A stretch of DNA of 64,000 nucleotides from Dromaius novaehollandiae (taxonomy: Eukaryota; Chordata; Aves; Casuariiformes; Dromaiidae). This document shows, piece by piece, positions 26,911-42,233 of this stretch. Under the pieces are notes generated by a model. That model did no database searches. It was not told where the DNA came from and saw only the letters and a program-made list of their open reading frames with translations. The stretch spans positions 22,535,501-22,599,500 of the forward strand of contig NC_088099.1 of NCBI RefSeq assembly GCF_036370855.1. The letters run 5' to 3'. Both the position numbers and the translations under genes were made by a program. The first letter of the stretch is position 1. The number at the start of each line of letters is the position of its first letter.

Positions 26911-29464
26911 ATGTGGTCCATAGGATACCTCTTTGTACAGAGAATCAACATTTGCTCAACCAAGAGACAGACCAGTGTTTAGTATGTTTAAGACTGAAAT
27001 TCAGTTCCAAATCTGGCAAAGCAGAAACTTGATTATGGGTGTCCTACATCCCAAAGGTGTTCTTTAATTGCTGGGGCAGGAGCTCATTTGAGGGTAGAAG
27101 CTGGGTGAGGAGCAAGTTTTCGGTCTTGGATCCCAGAAATCTTCCCAGTTAAAACTGATAAATTTACTGCCACAAAAAGTTTTCATCAAATCAATTTTTC
27201 TGCCCAAAAAAAAGTTAAATGGAAAATCCTATATTGTACTTTTTAAAAAGGAAATTGCCTTTATTCTGTTATTTCCTAACATTTATATCACACAACTTCA
27301 GTTTGTAATCCTAACAATATTCTTTTAGTGGCACCTTTGTTGACTTATAAATATAGCAAATTGCTCACCCAACCTGAAAATAAAAAATTCACTATGTGGT
27401 GTGCTATTGCCTCTTACCTCTGTTATGTAAGCCAACTAAGAACTCACAGCAGCAGTACTGTGCTGATATTTCTTTGCAAAAACAGTGCTAGGAGATGACA
27501 CCTAACGGCAGAGTACAAAGGTATTTTCTGATTCTGACTCTATTGTTACCTTGAAATGCACCCCTGGCTCTGCAAGGGAACAGGCTGTAATGTTCCTTGT
27601 ATTTTCTTGCTTTCACCCTTGCACAGGGTTTTCCAGACTCCTGACCCAATCGAGTTCCCTTTTCTACCTCTCAGATCCTTTATTCTATCTCAGTTTTACT
27701 CCCAGCCCCCTGCTACCACATCATTTCCCTTCCTGGCTTCCTTCCTCCATAGTTTTTGTTCTGCCATGGTCCCACCCTCAGTCTGGACCCCGGAGCCTCA
27801 AGGTGCTCCTCCACCTGGTCCGGCTTTCCCAGCTCCTCCTCCGTAACCACCTCCTCCTTCATAATGTGTTTTTACCTCCTACCCCTTCTTCCTTAGCCCC
27901 TCCATCGACTTCTCCAGCTAAGCATCTTTAAATAAAGCATCTTCTTACTCCACACTGCACAAGGAAGCATGGATTGAAAGCTGAAAGACTAGCACTTTCC
28001 ACCTTTTACTTCTGTTCTGTTGCTCTGGTCCAATCTGCTGCAAGCAGGTTCTGCTCAGCACCACTACTGGACCTTGCCCAGTGATAGCAGAATTTTTAAG
28101 GAATTCAGATGTAAAGCTCAGCATGTTAACTGCAACTTATAATAAGGCTTATAATAATTTGCTCAAGTTTTCTCACTTTTTCATAATAACTCCAAAAAGT
28201 ATATAATTCAAATATAATTCAGTTCACTACCAAATTTCAAAACCCTGCTAGAGTATTAGGACCATGGGAGTATTAGAGGTTTGAAAAAAAAGGTTTTGAG
28301 AATATTCTAACATGGGTAAAATTAATTCTTGTCCTAACTTTTTTGTTAAAAATGACCTAGTTGCTCTAACTAGTGTTTCCCAAAATAATTCAAAATAATG
28401 TTACAAACCAATTAAATTTTAGAAGAATTATAAGCAACTGAAAACCAGATCTATAACAAGAAATCTCAGGTAATATTAATAATAGCCCTCAGTTATAACA
28501 AATATATAGTCATATTTATCTACCCACATACATACACAAACACTATCTTTTTTGGATGTCTCCAGTTGTGGTTCTGTTGGCATGCTCATTTTAAATAGTT
28601 TCATGAAAAAAATCCTTGACCAAAGAAAAGGCATTGCTGTGTGAAAGGCCAAAGCTTTCCATGAGATGCAAGCAAACAATTCATAGTGAAAAACTGATGA
28701 CTTGTTTCTATAAACGATTGGGCTGAATTTATTTATTTTATAGATTTTTTTCCCTCTATATATTTTTGTGACAGTTGTTTTGCATGTATGAAAATATTTC
28801 AGCACAGGGAACAGACGATATACTTTTTTCTGCTGCCTATATTTGCACAGTACCGTAACCTCTTGCTTTGATGTTCTGGCTAGGAAATTAATCACCATGA
28901 TGCTGTTTATGTTCCATGACTTGATGACCCCCATCTTTATTATGAATTTTCAGTTCTAGTCAAAATAAATAACACTTCATTTTTTCTCTAGATTATTAAA
29001 CTGACTTTGGCCACAGGACTGAAATTCACATAGAAGAATACTCTTTTGTATAAAAATATACATTACTTTTTTACAGTACATTACATTCTAACATATGAAA
29101 AAGTTCAAACCAAGACCCATCTGGAAGTCATCAGATTGCTTTTAAGTAAAGATTCACATTCCACACATAGCTGAAAACAAGGGTTTTCAGAAGCAAGTGT
29201 TCAAGAAATGGAAGTCAAACTTTTTAAGACAGAGTAGAACACTTTAAGGCAGACAACTATGTTAGGCAAACGTTTAATATTCAGTAAAAGTACAGTTGTA
29301 TTCGCAAACATTTTTATAAACAAAAACTATATAAATAAGCACCCTTTCGCTAGGGTGAATGAGGCTGTTTGCCTGTTCCACAAGTTTACAAGATTCAAAA
29401 TGTGCTCCTGAGTCAAGATGAAATCGAGCTCTCGCAAAGGCTTCTCAGAGAAATAAACCTTCTT

Positions 29465-29574
29465 GTAATAGCATTCGCCTATGATTTAGGATGTTCGGGT
29501 TCAAGTTCCTCTTTTTTCGTATTTGAGCAGGGACTTGAACTTGGCTGTCCTGTGTCTCAGCTGAGTGCTCTAAC
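29465..29574. repeat. Palindromic pair of tRNA-like arms
   Basis: The arm at 29465-29512 (+ strand, ending GGGTTCAAGTTCC) and the arm at 29525-29574 (- strand, containing TTAGAGCACTCAGCTGAG and ending AAGTTCAAGTCCC) align with each other over about 48 nt without gaps. They are separated by about a dozen bases. Each has an A-box-like and B-box-like block of tRNA type, so this is an inverted, tRNA-derived SINE pair. It is not a functional tRNA gene: no cloverleaf can be drawn. Confidence 0.5.
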
Positions 29575-30479
29575 ACAAGCCTGCAAAGACGACTGGTAGG
29601 ATGCCTCCCGGCTAACTTCAGATGTCTGCACTGTGAAAGCGCATGCTGTACGGAGCCCGCGGGGTCTCGGATAAAATTCGCCTTGTGCTACAGAAAATGC
29701 TGAATTCAGTCACCATGAACAGTGACCCTGAAATCTTTTTCTGTTTACTTTGAGGAGAACTTACAACAAGCTCCACCATAGCCATCTGCACTGTAAATGG
29801 TTACAATTAGTCAGATCTTTCCAGCCAATTTTGTTTTCCTTTTTTGCTAATAAATGGTTAATCACACAACTGGACAAGCTTCAACACAATGAGACTCAGG
29901 TAAGATGACAAATACGCAGGCCATGAATCTAGGTATATAGCTTCTTAAAAATGTCTTTTTTTTTTTTTTTTAGACAAACTTCAGCATTAGTTTAAACTGA
30001 TATTAAATTCAGAAAATGTGCATTTTAATAATGTTTTTCATGTCTAAGGCAATTTAGCGTTCAAGAGAAAATTTATAAACCATGAAGAGATATCACAGGA
30101 ATCTTAACGATAACAGATGAAATCAATAATATCAAAGATAATATTCTATTGTCTTAAACAAATCCATACGATTTTGGGTATTCTGAAACTTTCACTTTTA
30201 CTGAAGCAGAGGAACATCTCAGATTTTTATTTGCCTTATTGATAGCTACTTCTTCTCACGGCAGTAAACAGCAAAATCTGAAAACTTAACATGAGCCAGC
30301 TAAGCCAAAATCAATACTTTATGAAGCTTATCTGGTAATGATTTAAAAATGACTTCTATTGCCAGGGTTTCTGAATTCTGGGAATCATGATTTTCTCACA
30401 GCAGAGAGAAGGCTATTTTTAGGTTACAGATATAAATTGAGTCGTGTACTTTACAGAGAATTTGCAGATATCATCATTA

Positions 30480-33793
<3,314 letters not shown>

Positions 33794-33852
33794 CGTCCTT
33801 CAAATCTATGTTTTAAAAAATCAAACAATGCTTTTTGCATCATATCTGTTAC
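33794..33852 (-). CDS. CACNB2: CACNB2 exon: GK domain, alpha-binding helix
   Basis: Acceptor TTTTAG ends at 33853, donor GTAAGT begins at 33793; 59 nt. It encodes VTDMMQKALFDFLKHRFEG plus two bases of an Arg codon. The helix VTDMMQKALFDFLKH lines the pocket that binds the channel's alpha-interaction domain in known CaV-beta structures. It is too short to stand out as an open frame and was placed by homology and by frame continuity with both neighbours. Confidence 0.97.
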
Positions 33853-34176
33853 CTAAAAGCAAACAAGCAACAAATTAAAAATCACACAGGAATCCAATAA
33901 TATCCGATGCTAATAATTTAGAAAAAAAATCTAATTAAAGTTGACAGGAATCTTACAACTGAACAATATGACAGAAAGGTAAGTAATCTGTTCTTAATCT
34001 GAAATCTGGTAACAAGTAAAATACATGTAACCATGTATCTAGTAAAAGTATAAACCATCTATATTTTTGTCCGTGACATGAATTGCTTTCCAGCTTAACT
34101 ACCTCTTAACATTAAAATAGAAATGAAGCCAAAACACTTTTTTGGCAAAATAAAACCATTCACAACAATCGCTTAC
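33853..34176 (-). other. CACNB2: Short CACNB2 intron
   Basis: A 324-nt intron, donor GTAAGC, acceptor TTTTAG. AT-rich, nothing else seen. Confidence 0.9.
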
Positions 34177-34257
34177 CTCATATCCCTTCAGAGAAGGCCC
34201 CACTAAAACTACTGGTCGCATAGAAGGCACTACATCATAGGGAGGGATGTGCTCTGT
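34177..34257 (-). CDS. CACNB2: CACNB2 exon: last SH3 strand and start of GK domain
   Basis: Acceptor TTACAG ends at 34258; 81 nt, 27 codons, phase 0: [20 protein letters not shown] then PSLKGYE. It joins either alternative HOOK exon. In CaV-beta structures the segment after HOOK supplies the final SH3 strand and then enters GK. The loop VGPSLKGYE occupies the position of the P-loop of guanylate kinases (GxxGxGK[ST]) but lacks the catalytic Lys-Ser/Thr pattern, as in all CaV-beta subunits. The domain is therefore a binding module, not an enzyme. Confidence 0.97.
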
Positions 34258-37200
34258 CTGTAAGAAAGAAAACAACTTTCAGAATCTCAGTGCCAAGACA
34301 GATGCTAACACATTACCTGCAATGTAAAGAATTTTGAATTTCCAGTGATGTCACCAACAGAGTAATCATGAATTCATTAACTTTTCCTGAAAACTGGTAG
34401 TCTAAGGTGAGGAAATCACAGGTTCAGGGATTTCTTTTGGAAAAGCTTTTCTTTGATTTCTGCTTTCACTGCTGTGTTTGCTCAGTGGGGCTATAAAACT
34501 GTTATTCTGGAGACCATTCACACCTCCCACCCCTTAATTCCTAACAGGTTAATTGAAAAGGTTATTTCTAAAAGTTAATGATTTGATACAATTGACTGTG
34601 GAGCTGTGACATCTGTTTCCCATCAGATTTTACTTAGGCAAATTACAAAGGAGAAAAATAAAACAAACAGGGAGGGAAAATGCATAACCCATCTCTTTTT
34701 ATGTTCAGATCTGCCTAGTGCTTTATAAAACATTGTGACACCACTGCAAATTCCCACGGGAGCACTCATACTCTAACTTCCACATCCACAGTTCACTTGC
34801 AAATGAAATCAAAATAATGACTGATCAAGTTAGTATTTAGAGAAAATTTTTATAAACAGAACTTGGGATAGCAATACTTCCATTTTCGGAAGTTCCTGTC
34901 ACCATCGAAAGATGTATTATGTTAGTATGATACTCACTAAACTACTCACTGATGTATCATGCACAATTCATGAAAAAATACAAAGATGAAAAGATTGGAT
35001 GTTTCCAAAGATTGCCAAAATTGTTATACTGTTATTGAAATAAAATACAAAAGAATTAAAGCTTTTTGTTTAATAAGCTCCTATGCCCAATATGTCACCA
35101 AGAAATATTAATGTTTTCTTATCAGAAAGATGTTTTTGCTGGGAAAAAGGGTTTGGTTTATCTTTTTCTTAGGGAAAAATGTTTCAAATACAAACCCAGT
35201 AACCTGGGAAAGATATGGAAAGGAGTTATGCCAGATCTATTTTTCAAATGCCTGCATAGTACAAATACATCAGTCAAGATCACAGAATACAATCATTGTT
35301 CATTACTCGGTACTCAACATATCCCAATTATGGAAGGTCAAAATAAATACATACATTCCAAACGACAAAAACACAGAGACAAACATTAATACAGTGACAG
35401 CACAAAATGCTACACAAGCAGCAGTCTAAAGCAGTCTGAAACATGGAAAACATTGTTGTGAATATTTTCAAATGTAATTTATCTTATTTTTTGTTACCTG
35501 TAGCTTCACCAGATAATTAGTAACATAAGAATGAATACCAGTGCCCAAGGCATCAGAAGCATGTGAAACAAACTTCTTTTACACAGCGCACAATCTTACT
35601 CAAAACATTTCACAGCCAAATCCTGTCATTACGCTGTGTCGGTATCATCCCTTTGCTGCTCTTGCTAAGTTCACTACTACTCTGATAAACATATGGGAGA
35701 CGGCCCCTAAGAAAGTCCATCACAGGTAAGTGCTCATAGCATGAACGCCCTGATGCAACAGAGCTTTGTTGTAATGCGGCAGACTCGGCGGAAGATATTC
35801 ATGCTAGAAGTTAACCAGCTATTTGAAAATTAGAGAAAGCACAGAAATTACCTTATTTGATGGAATATGGGGTCTTTTTAAAACCTATTCTGTAGAAACA
35901 GGCATACTTTTTTTTCTTAATCTTTACAGGCTGGAATTAATGAAGCTGTCAGCAGAAAACTGACTGAAAGCTATCTAATGAAAACATCAGAGTTCTTTAA
36001 ATTTAGCATCAGAGAATCCAATATTTTAAGGGGCTGGCACTGAGCTATAGAGCTTTCTCTTACAGACTCAAGTTCAAATATGAGCCAGAAAAAAAAAGAA
36101 TCATAGTTTTGACCATACGGCGTTTGTTCAGTGGTTTGACTATGTACGATTAGTTTGGGATGGCCATTCAGTTTTTAATGCAAGTATCTGTGTTACAAAA
36201 AAACACTATAACTTGTAATGATTCTCATAACGAAGAATGTAAGCACCAGAGATCAAAGAGATATATGGAATTAGCTACCATCTAGCAGCAAGATGGTTCA
36301 TCTAGAAGTTAAATCTTCTAAAGAGGCTTATGCAGATAGTATCCAGTATAGATCAACACATGTTATTCTTCCTTAGCATTTATGTTTGATTATAAATGCA
36401 ATTAATGAAGAGGTCATTCAGCAGCAAGAAACTGCTGTTGAATTCTATAGTGGGCTGTGCATGATGTATGTTATTCAACAGAGCTTACTGAAGCAAATAC
36501 TGCTCACTTTGGAAACAAGAAAGATCCTGTATTACTTAAGAGAGCAAGATGGGAAGAGAAGAAGAAAACATTTTATTCTACTAACATGGGTGCATCCACA
36601 GCACTGGCCACAGTGTCATCTGGCACTACTTATAGGCAGTGCAACAGTCTGATGTTACTGGTAGCTGTAACTGAGCAGTTAAAAACAAATGAAGAAGAGG
36701 TATGAAAAATCTGAGGTAAAAGAAATAAAAGTAGAAATGTGGTATTTGGCTTCATAGTTTGGGTGCTACCTACTGTCTTCATAACATACTCCAGCAAAGA
36801 CCCTAGAAACATACTGCAGTTTGAAGTAAAAAGGATGCCAATGGCATAATTCTGTAGCATTTCCGGTTTTCTGTGGAGAGACATCGACTCTCCTGGGAAC
36901 CATCAGTACCCTTTCGAATAACTGAGATACTACAAAAATCTGACTGATAGAAAGGAAGGCAAGAACATTTGGCTGATAATTTATACTTGACAATAGGAGA
37001 AACTCACAGTAAACCGCCAAAACAAGCCTGCAGTTTTCCACTGGTCTTGCTCATCTGCAGATTTTGCACCTAGTGAATCAGAAGTTTAAATACTGACTAA
37101 ATTAAAAATTCAAGGGTTTTGACTATTTGTTTTGTAAGTACAATCTGAGTATCTGATTAGATTCCAATAATAATGCCAACAGACTGACTTATTAAAAAAA

Positions 37201-37514
37201 CTTGAAAAAGACAGAGATAGAAAGAATAAGCATGCACTAGAGAGGTGCATCGTATGGATCTGTTAGAAATAAATCCCTCAAAGGTTCAGAAGACATTCTA
37301 AGTGTGTCCTGCTATTCCATCAAAAAGGATAAGTACTGTAGCAGTGTTTCACAGAGGCCCTGAACTTGGGTCTGTTTGTTTTACTGTACTGGATCCACTA
37401 ACAGCTTGATACATTTCTTCCTTAATTCTAAAATGGCTGCATTGTTAATCTGGGGTAATAATGCTAATGATGCCAGCGGCAGGATAAACACAGGTAATGT
37501 CAGTATAAACTTAC
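34258..37514 (-). other. CACNB2: CACNB2 intron downstream of exon 7B
   Basis: A 3.3 kb intron. Its donor after exon 7B is GTAAGT and its acceptor TTACAG. About 36028-36080 (+ strand) has a weak tRNA-like look (CTCAAGTTCAAAT) and may be another old SINE fragment. Nothing else was recognised. Confidence 0.8.
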
Positions 37515-37534
37515 CGATTTCTGCTTCTGCTTAG
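37515..37534 (-). CDS. CACNB2: CACNB2 alternative exon 7B (20-nt microexon)
   Basis: A 20-nt exon between a TGTAG acceptor and a strong GTAAGT donor, preceded on the transcript strand by a long T-rich tract. Its two first bases complete an Ala codon, followed by KQKQKS. The peptide AKQKQKS is the known short HOOK variant of CaV-beta subunits. It replaces the 45-residue exon 7A segment and gives a short basic HOOK. In other vertebrates the HOOK variant alters channel inactivation and membrane association. It is far too short to appear as an open frame and was found by position and frame. Confidence 0.95.
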
Positions 37535-37679
37535 CTACAGCAGCATGGAAAAAAAACAAAGAATAACAAAGCATGCATGTTATTGGCTTGTCAAAGGACA
37601 CAGACAGTTAACAGGACTAGAAATGTGACGCAGTGCAGGTGAGCAGGTGGACAGATGGGAGCTTGGAAGTTGGTGTTAC
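37535..37679 (-). other. CACNB2: 145-nt intron between exons 7A and 7B
   Basis: It lies between the weak 7A donor (GTAACA) and the 7B acceptor. It is long enough to be spliced, so steric exclusion alone is unlikely to prevent 7A-7B joining; the frame does (see findings). Confidence 0.85.
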
Positions 37680-37813
37680 CTTCTTAAAGAAGGGCATTCT
37701 TTTCTCTTTGGAGTGGGGTGATGTTACACTGTTTGCACTGGGTTTGGGGGAGCGATGGTTTGCTGGAATATCATTTTCTTCTGCATCTAAGCCAGTGGCA
37801 TCTATGTCTATAG
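37680..37813 (-). CDS. CACNB2: CACNB2 alternative exon 7A (HOOK)
   Basis: 134 nt; acceptor TATATAG with a poor pyrimidine tract, donor GTAACA (weak at +4 to +6). The first CT completes an Ala codon, then 44 codons: [44 protein letters not shown]. It is the long HOOK variant of beta-2, acidic at first and basic at the end. The frame continues into TEHIPPYD of the next exon. It is conserved in full compared with the mammalian form I remember. Confidence 0.96.
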
Positions 37814-40800
37814 CTATATACAGACAAACAATTCAGAATTATCAGATGACAGGGAAAGTAAGAATAGGTTAAAAAGGAAATAAAAAGTAAAGAAAAATAA
37901 AACTGTCCAGAGTTAAAAAAAAAAAAAAAAAATCAACCATGAGTACGAAACACAAGAGAACAAAGGGAAAAATTTAAAAGGTGCAGTACATCAGGATTAG
38001 AAAACACAAGGCAATCTGTAACAGCTACTGTAACATTATCCGCTGATCCCCTTTTACAGAATGAATCAGACATACACAGAATTACTCTTACAACACAGAT
38101 CAATTGCCAAGTTCTTTGGGTTACACTAGTTTAAATCCAAAGCTACTTCACTGGAGTACTCAAGACTTTCACCAATGTAGAACACCAGAATTTGGCCAAC
38201 TACATATGAATTATCTTATAGCACTGAGTACTAATTAAAAAATCTGTATCATCAACAGAAATTTGCAATGTCAGTAGTGCGTCTTTAGGAAATTAAAAAA
38301 AAAAACAGAAAAAGAATCACTCTGGGAGCCAAAATCAGCCTAACGCTGGTACAGTGATATCTACACATTTATCCTGGGGCAGATTACAATTGGCTTTAAA
38401 CCATTTTACCTAAAAATGCATGGTAGGCATAAGACATATTTATTTGAAATAATAAAAACAAATCTACTGATAGTGAAAACTATACAGAATGGGTAGCGGA
38501 AAAGGGAAAATTTGGCCCAGGGACCACAGAGACCTGAACTCTGTTGTAAAGAGTGTGAGGACGCGGGCAGGGCAAAATGGAAGTGAATACAATAAACCAT
38601 TGCTCTTCACCATCTACCCCAAAAGAAAGTCATGTACAGCACACAAAGCTTGTACCAACAACACCTGATATCTATCCTCTTTAGCAAGTAAATAAATAAC
38701 GATAGTATAAGAAAAAATCATCATGGACTCAGACAAACATATTTCCAAAATGCAAAGCAATGTCATCCTGAGGGTAGAGTCCAAAAGATACCTGCTAACC
38801 ACATCTGAAACAAAAGCTGAGGCTCTTTCACGAGCTCTCTCAATTAACAGTCAGTTCTGATGTATTAAATTTGTCTTCATAGAGCATCTTAGTATGACAA
38901 CAAGTACATGCACAAAAGCAATCCACAACCTTGCTGTACCACATGGCCCTGGTGCGTAAAGATCCTACCCACCCCTCGACACACACCGGCAACACAGGCT
39001 TATCTGGCCATGCCACCACACTGAAAGGACACTAAACAGATGTGTAAGCAGTACAATTTGCATAGACTTTACCTAAAACCATAATCAATCACAACAAGCT
39101 ATTATGAAACCACCTGAGTGACCTGCTTTCAAGGGCTGGATGGGTGGGACATCAGTGAATTCAGCAGCATGTGCTAATAAATTATGCAGCGAATACATAC
39201 ATGTGTCACAAGCCTACGTGCAACTACTGATTAAAGAGCGACTTGGGACACTGTTTCTTCTGTTTGAGTAATGTATATTTTCCCCTTTGAATAATCTACA
39301 GACATAAATCTATGATCCCTGACAAGGGTTTAGCCCCAGAACGCTCATTTTGAAGTTGACCTTGCCAGCAAAGCACGTGAGCAGATCCACCCCCGATTCT
39401 ATATTCCTGCTCCTAAAAGCAGCCGCAGCAATCATGTAACATTTTCTTCTAGCAACACAGTTTCTTCATCCTCTTCATAAGAATAAAAAGAACATATTAT
39501 CCTTTGCTGAATACAGCCTGGCACAGATACTTTACAAATCACCCATAATAAGGTACATTAAAGCTCCTTTGATTCTATGTTCAACTAAAACCAGCTGCAA
39601 AGAAAATGAGGATTGTTAAATTTTCCTGTTAAAAAAAAAAAAAGCAGCATTTGATCAGCTAGACACAATATAGTTCAACATACTATCATTACTGCAGAAG
39701 CAATTGCAATAAACCATTTCAAACCTAGAAACACTGTGAAAGTCCCTGACTTTAAATGTCAAAAAAAGAAGAGGCATTGCCAAAAATGGATGAAATGATA
39801 GTCTGAAATCTCATGCTGAAGCCCATCCAGAAAACTGTCTATTTTCATGGAATAAAACTTTTTTGAAATACTGTTCCGATGTATGTTATTATTTTTAGGC
39901 AATACATTGTAAGTGAAAAAATACCCTGTTGGTTTATAATTGTCATTTTGAGGTTTATTTTTTGCATTTTTTCCTGTCTCCTTTTTGATTCTCACTCTTC
40001 TCACTACGTAACATCTTCTCTAATAGCTTTTCACTCTTAATTGTTAGCTTAGTTTTTCCCTCCCGCTCCAAAGTCACTTTTCCCATCATCCTCATCTTGT
40101 TTGATGGTTCATAAAGGCTGCCTGGATTGATTACTATAGATTATTTAAAGGACAAAGTGTCTCCTTTCCTTTCGTTTTTCAGTGTTTCTTCATCTTGTTT
40201 GGTTTTTGTTTTTGCAGTACCAGATTATGTTGAAAAAAGAAATCCTAGACTCAAAGTCAAAAAATGAAGTCAGCCTACACCAGTTCCCACTTATCCATCT
40301 TATTAAATAATTGATGTATTTGTCATTTATTATGCCTTCCCAAGGAGGAAGCCTGCGAATAGCAGAAATGTTGCAGGTCAGAACTGAACTGTACTTAAAA
40401 GTTAAGCAAGTTTGCATGCATAGTATTAGCCACAAATTATGCCCCATTCACCCAATTCTTCTTGACATGTTTTCTAATATGTAAATAAGAAATCACTAAA
40501 CCAAAATCTTAAGATCATACAATAAGCTAAAAGCACACTAATCATAAATGTTCTCCAAACCGCTGATGTAACTGCGTAAACTTAACTGTGTTAATCTCCA
40601 GGAAACCATGCTTCTGCAAACTACCATTTAAAGAAACAACTCAATGCAAGGAAAATTACAGCATCACTAGCATATATTGATGAACAGACGTCTTCTTGCC
40701 AATCAGATACTCTTATCTTTGTGTTACATCTAAAATTAGTCAATCGGTAACCTAAGTACAATATCTATTCTGTTACCTCTAAATTTTGTGCAACATTCTG

Positions 40801-42156
40801 TAAAGTTTCACATGTATGAGTTACTCTGCTAAAGTAGCTTTTTTTTGTAAGCAAAGAGTATTACAGTATTACAGAAATCCATAGATGAAATCTCTAACTA
40901 ATAAAATTATAACATGGGTCCATGGACAATTTCTATTGTGAAAATGCAGTGATTGAGAAAGGAGTCCTAATGGTAAACATGACAGTTTAAGGTCATTGTA
41001 AAACAAAAGATTAAAGTATGCTCTACAGACTTGCACTGAAGCTAGACATGTATCAGTAAATTAAAAATATATTTTCTAACTAAAATGGCAAGGATAGGGA
41101 ACTGAAGTGGAACTTTATTATAATTCCAGTTTGTTTATCAAAGTTGGTTGTTACAAACAAATTCATGGTTGCACAGGAAAGACAGATATTTTTCAATTAA
41201 TTTAATCAAATGAAGCTACTACCATAACTTGATTGAACTCCTCTGTCTGTCTCAATGCCCATGTAAATAGTTTAAAATCTTTAGGATCATTTTAAGATGC
41301 CTACTCTGTAGACTAGGCTCCATATAAACTAATATGACTGGAAAATAAACATCTTTGCCTCTGTAGACAAGGCTGTGGCAATATTCACTGATATTTTCTG
41401 ATTCCAGGTCTTCAGAATTTGTTCTCTCTCTCAGGAAAAGATAAAGCATCCAACAATGCAATAGCTGAATTTAGTAGATTTAAAAAAAAAAAGGCATGTC
41501 AGAAGATCAGGTTTCATTTGACCAAATAGCTAATGCCAATGTTCTATCCCTACTCACAGTGTATTTGCTTCTCACCTCTTAAATCTGACCCAATTAATGC
41601 TAAAATCTGTCAATGCTCTCAATACAAAGCAGTATTTGTGAAAAAAGACCTCTGCCACAAAAAGAAAAAAAATCCAGTACGCTAAAATTACATGAAGCAC
41701 ATCATCATTATCAGAACTGTGAAACTGAAAGTTCCTGCTATTATAAAACAATGCAGCTCTGGAAGCTACCACAGAAACCTCACAGGAATTCCTATTCTCT
41801 TATTGCTGCTTTTGCTCCTATGCCAGAAGGCATTTCTTATTCAGCAGGAGTGCTCAGACCAAACCTCTTAACTACCTCACTGCAAGATAGATTCACCCCT
41901 TTTTCTATGTCTTCACATAAAACACCATGGTAAAAACAAGGAGGGGATTGAGTGGATTGTTAACAGCTCTGAGACTGTATGCACTAGCTGGCATTAATTC
42001 CATTACTTCCAATCTTACCAGCCTTCTATGGCCACCCAACCACATGCCTATGAAGTACAGAAAATAAGAAAAATATGACTAAATGTAATATAAACTTTAA
42101 CAAAGCAGGTACATGATTCTGTAAAACGCTTGTCTAAGGGTTCGTGACCTACTCAC
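37814..42156 (-). other. CACNB2: CACNB2 intron upstream of exon 7A
   Basis: A 4.3 kb intron with donor GTGAGT and acceptor TATATAG. It contains an A-run at about 37915-37931 and generally AT-rich sequence. No additional HOOK exon (a 7C form) was recognised. Confidence 0.85.
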
Positions 42157-42233
42157 CAGATGATGGAGGCGTCGATTTTCTGGAACTAGGAACAATGTCA
42201 CCCAAACTGGATGATGAGTTTCCTCCTGATTTA
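42157..42233 (-). CDS. CACNB2: CACNB2 exon: HOOK start
   Basis: Acceptor TTCCAG ends at 42234, donor GTGAGT begins at 42156; 77 nt. It completes a Ser codon, then encodes [20 protein letters not shown] and TPPSS, and its last G starts the Ala codon shared with exon 7A or 7B. The Ser-rich, flexible segment links the SH3 strands to the variable HOOK. The exon is small and was found by homology and frame. Confidence 0.96.

Noticed and set aside
27551..27931. 126-codon Pro/Leu/Ser-rich open frame on the + strand
   Set aside because: It comes from a pyrimidine-rich tract where stop codons are rare. There is no protein signature, and it is antisense to CACNB2.
28476..28934. 152-codon open frame on the - strand, the longest in the window
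   Set aside because: It lies in AT-rich intron sequence, has no recognisable domain or homologue, and crosses low-complexity stretches. Frames of this length occur by chance in 64 kb. I kept it out of the gene list.
29465..29574. Functional tRNA gene at the A/B-box-like arms
   Set aside because: No complete cloverleaf or anticodon stem can be drawn, and the two arms are inverted and diverged; a SINE relic fits better.
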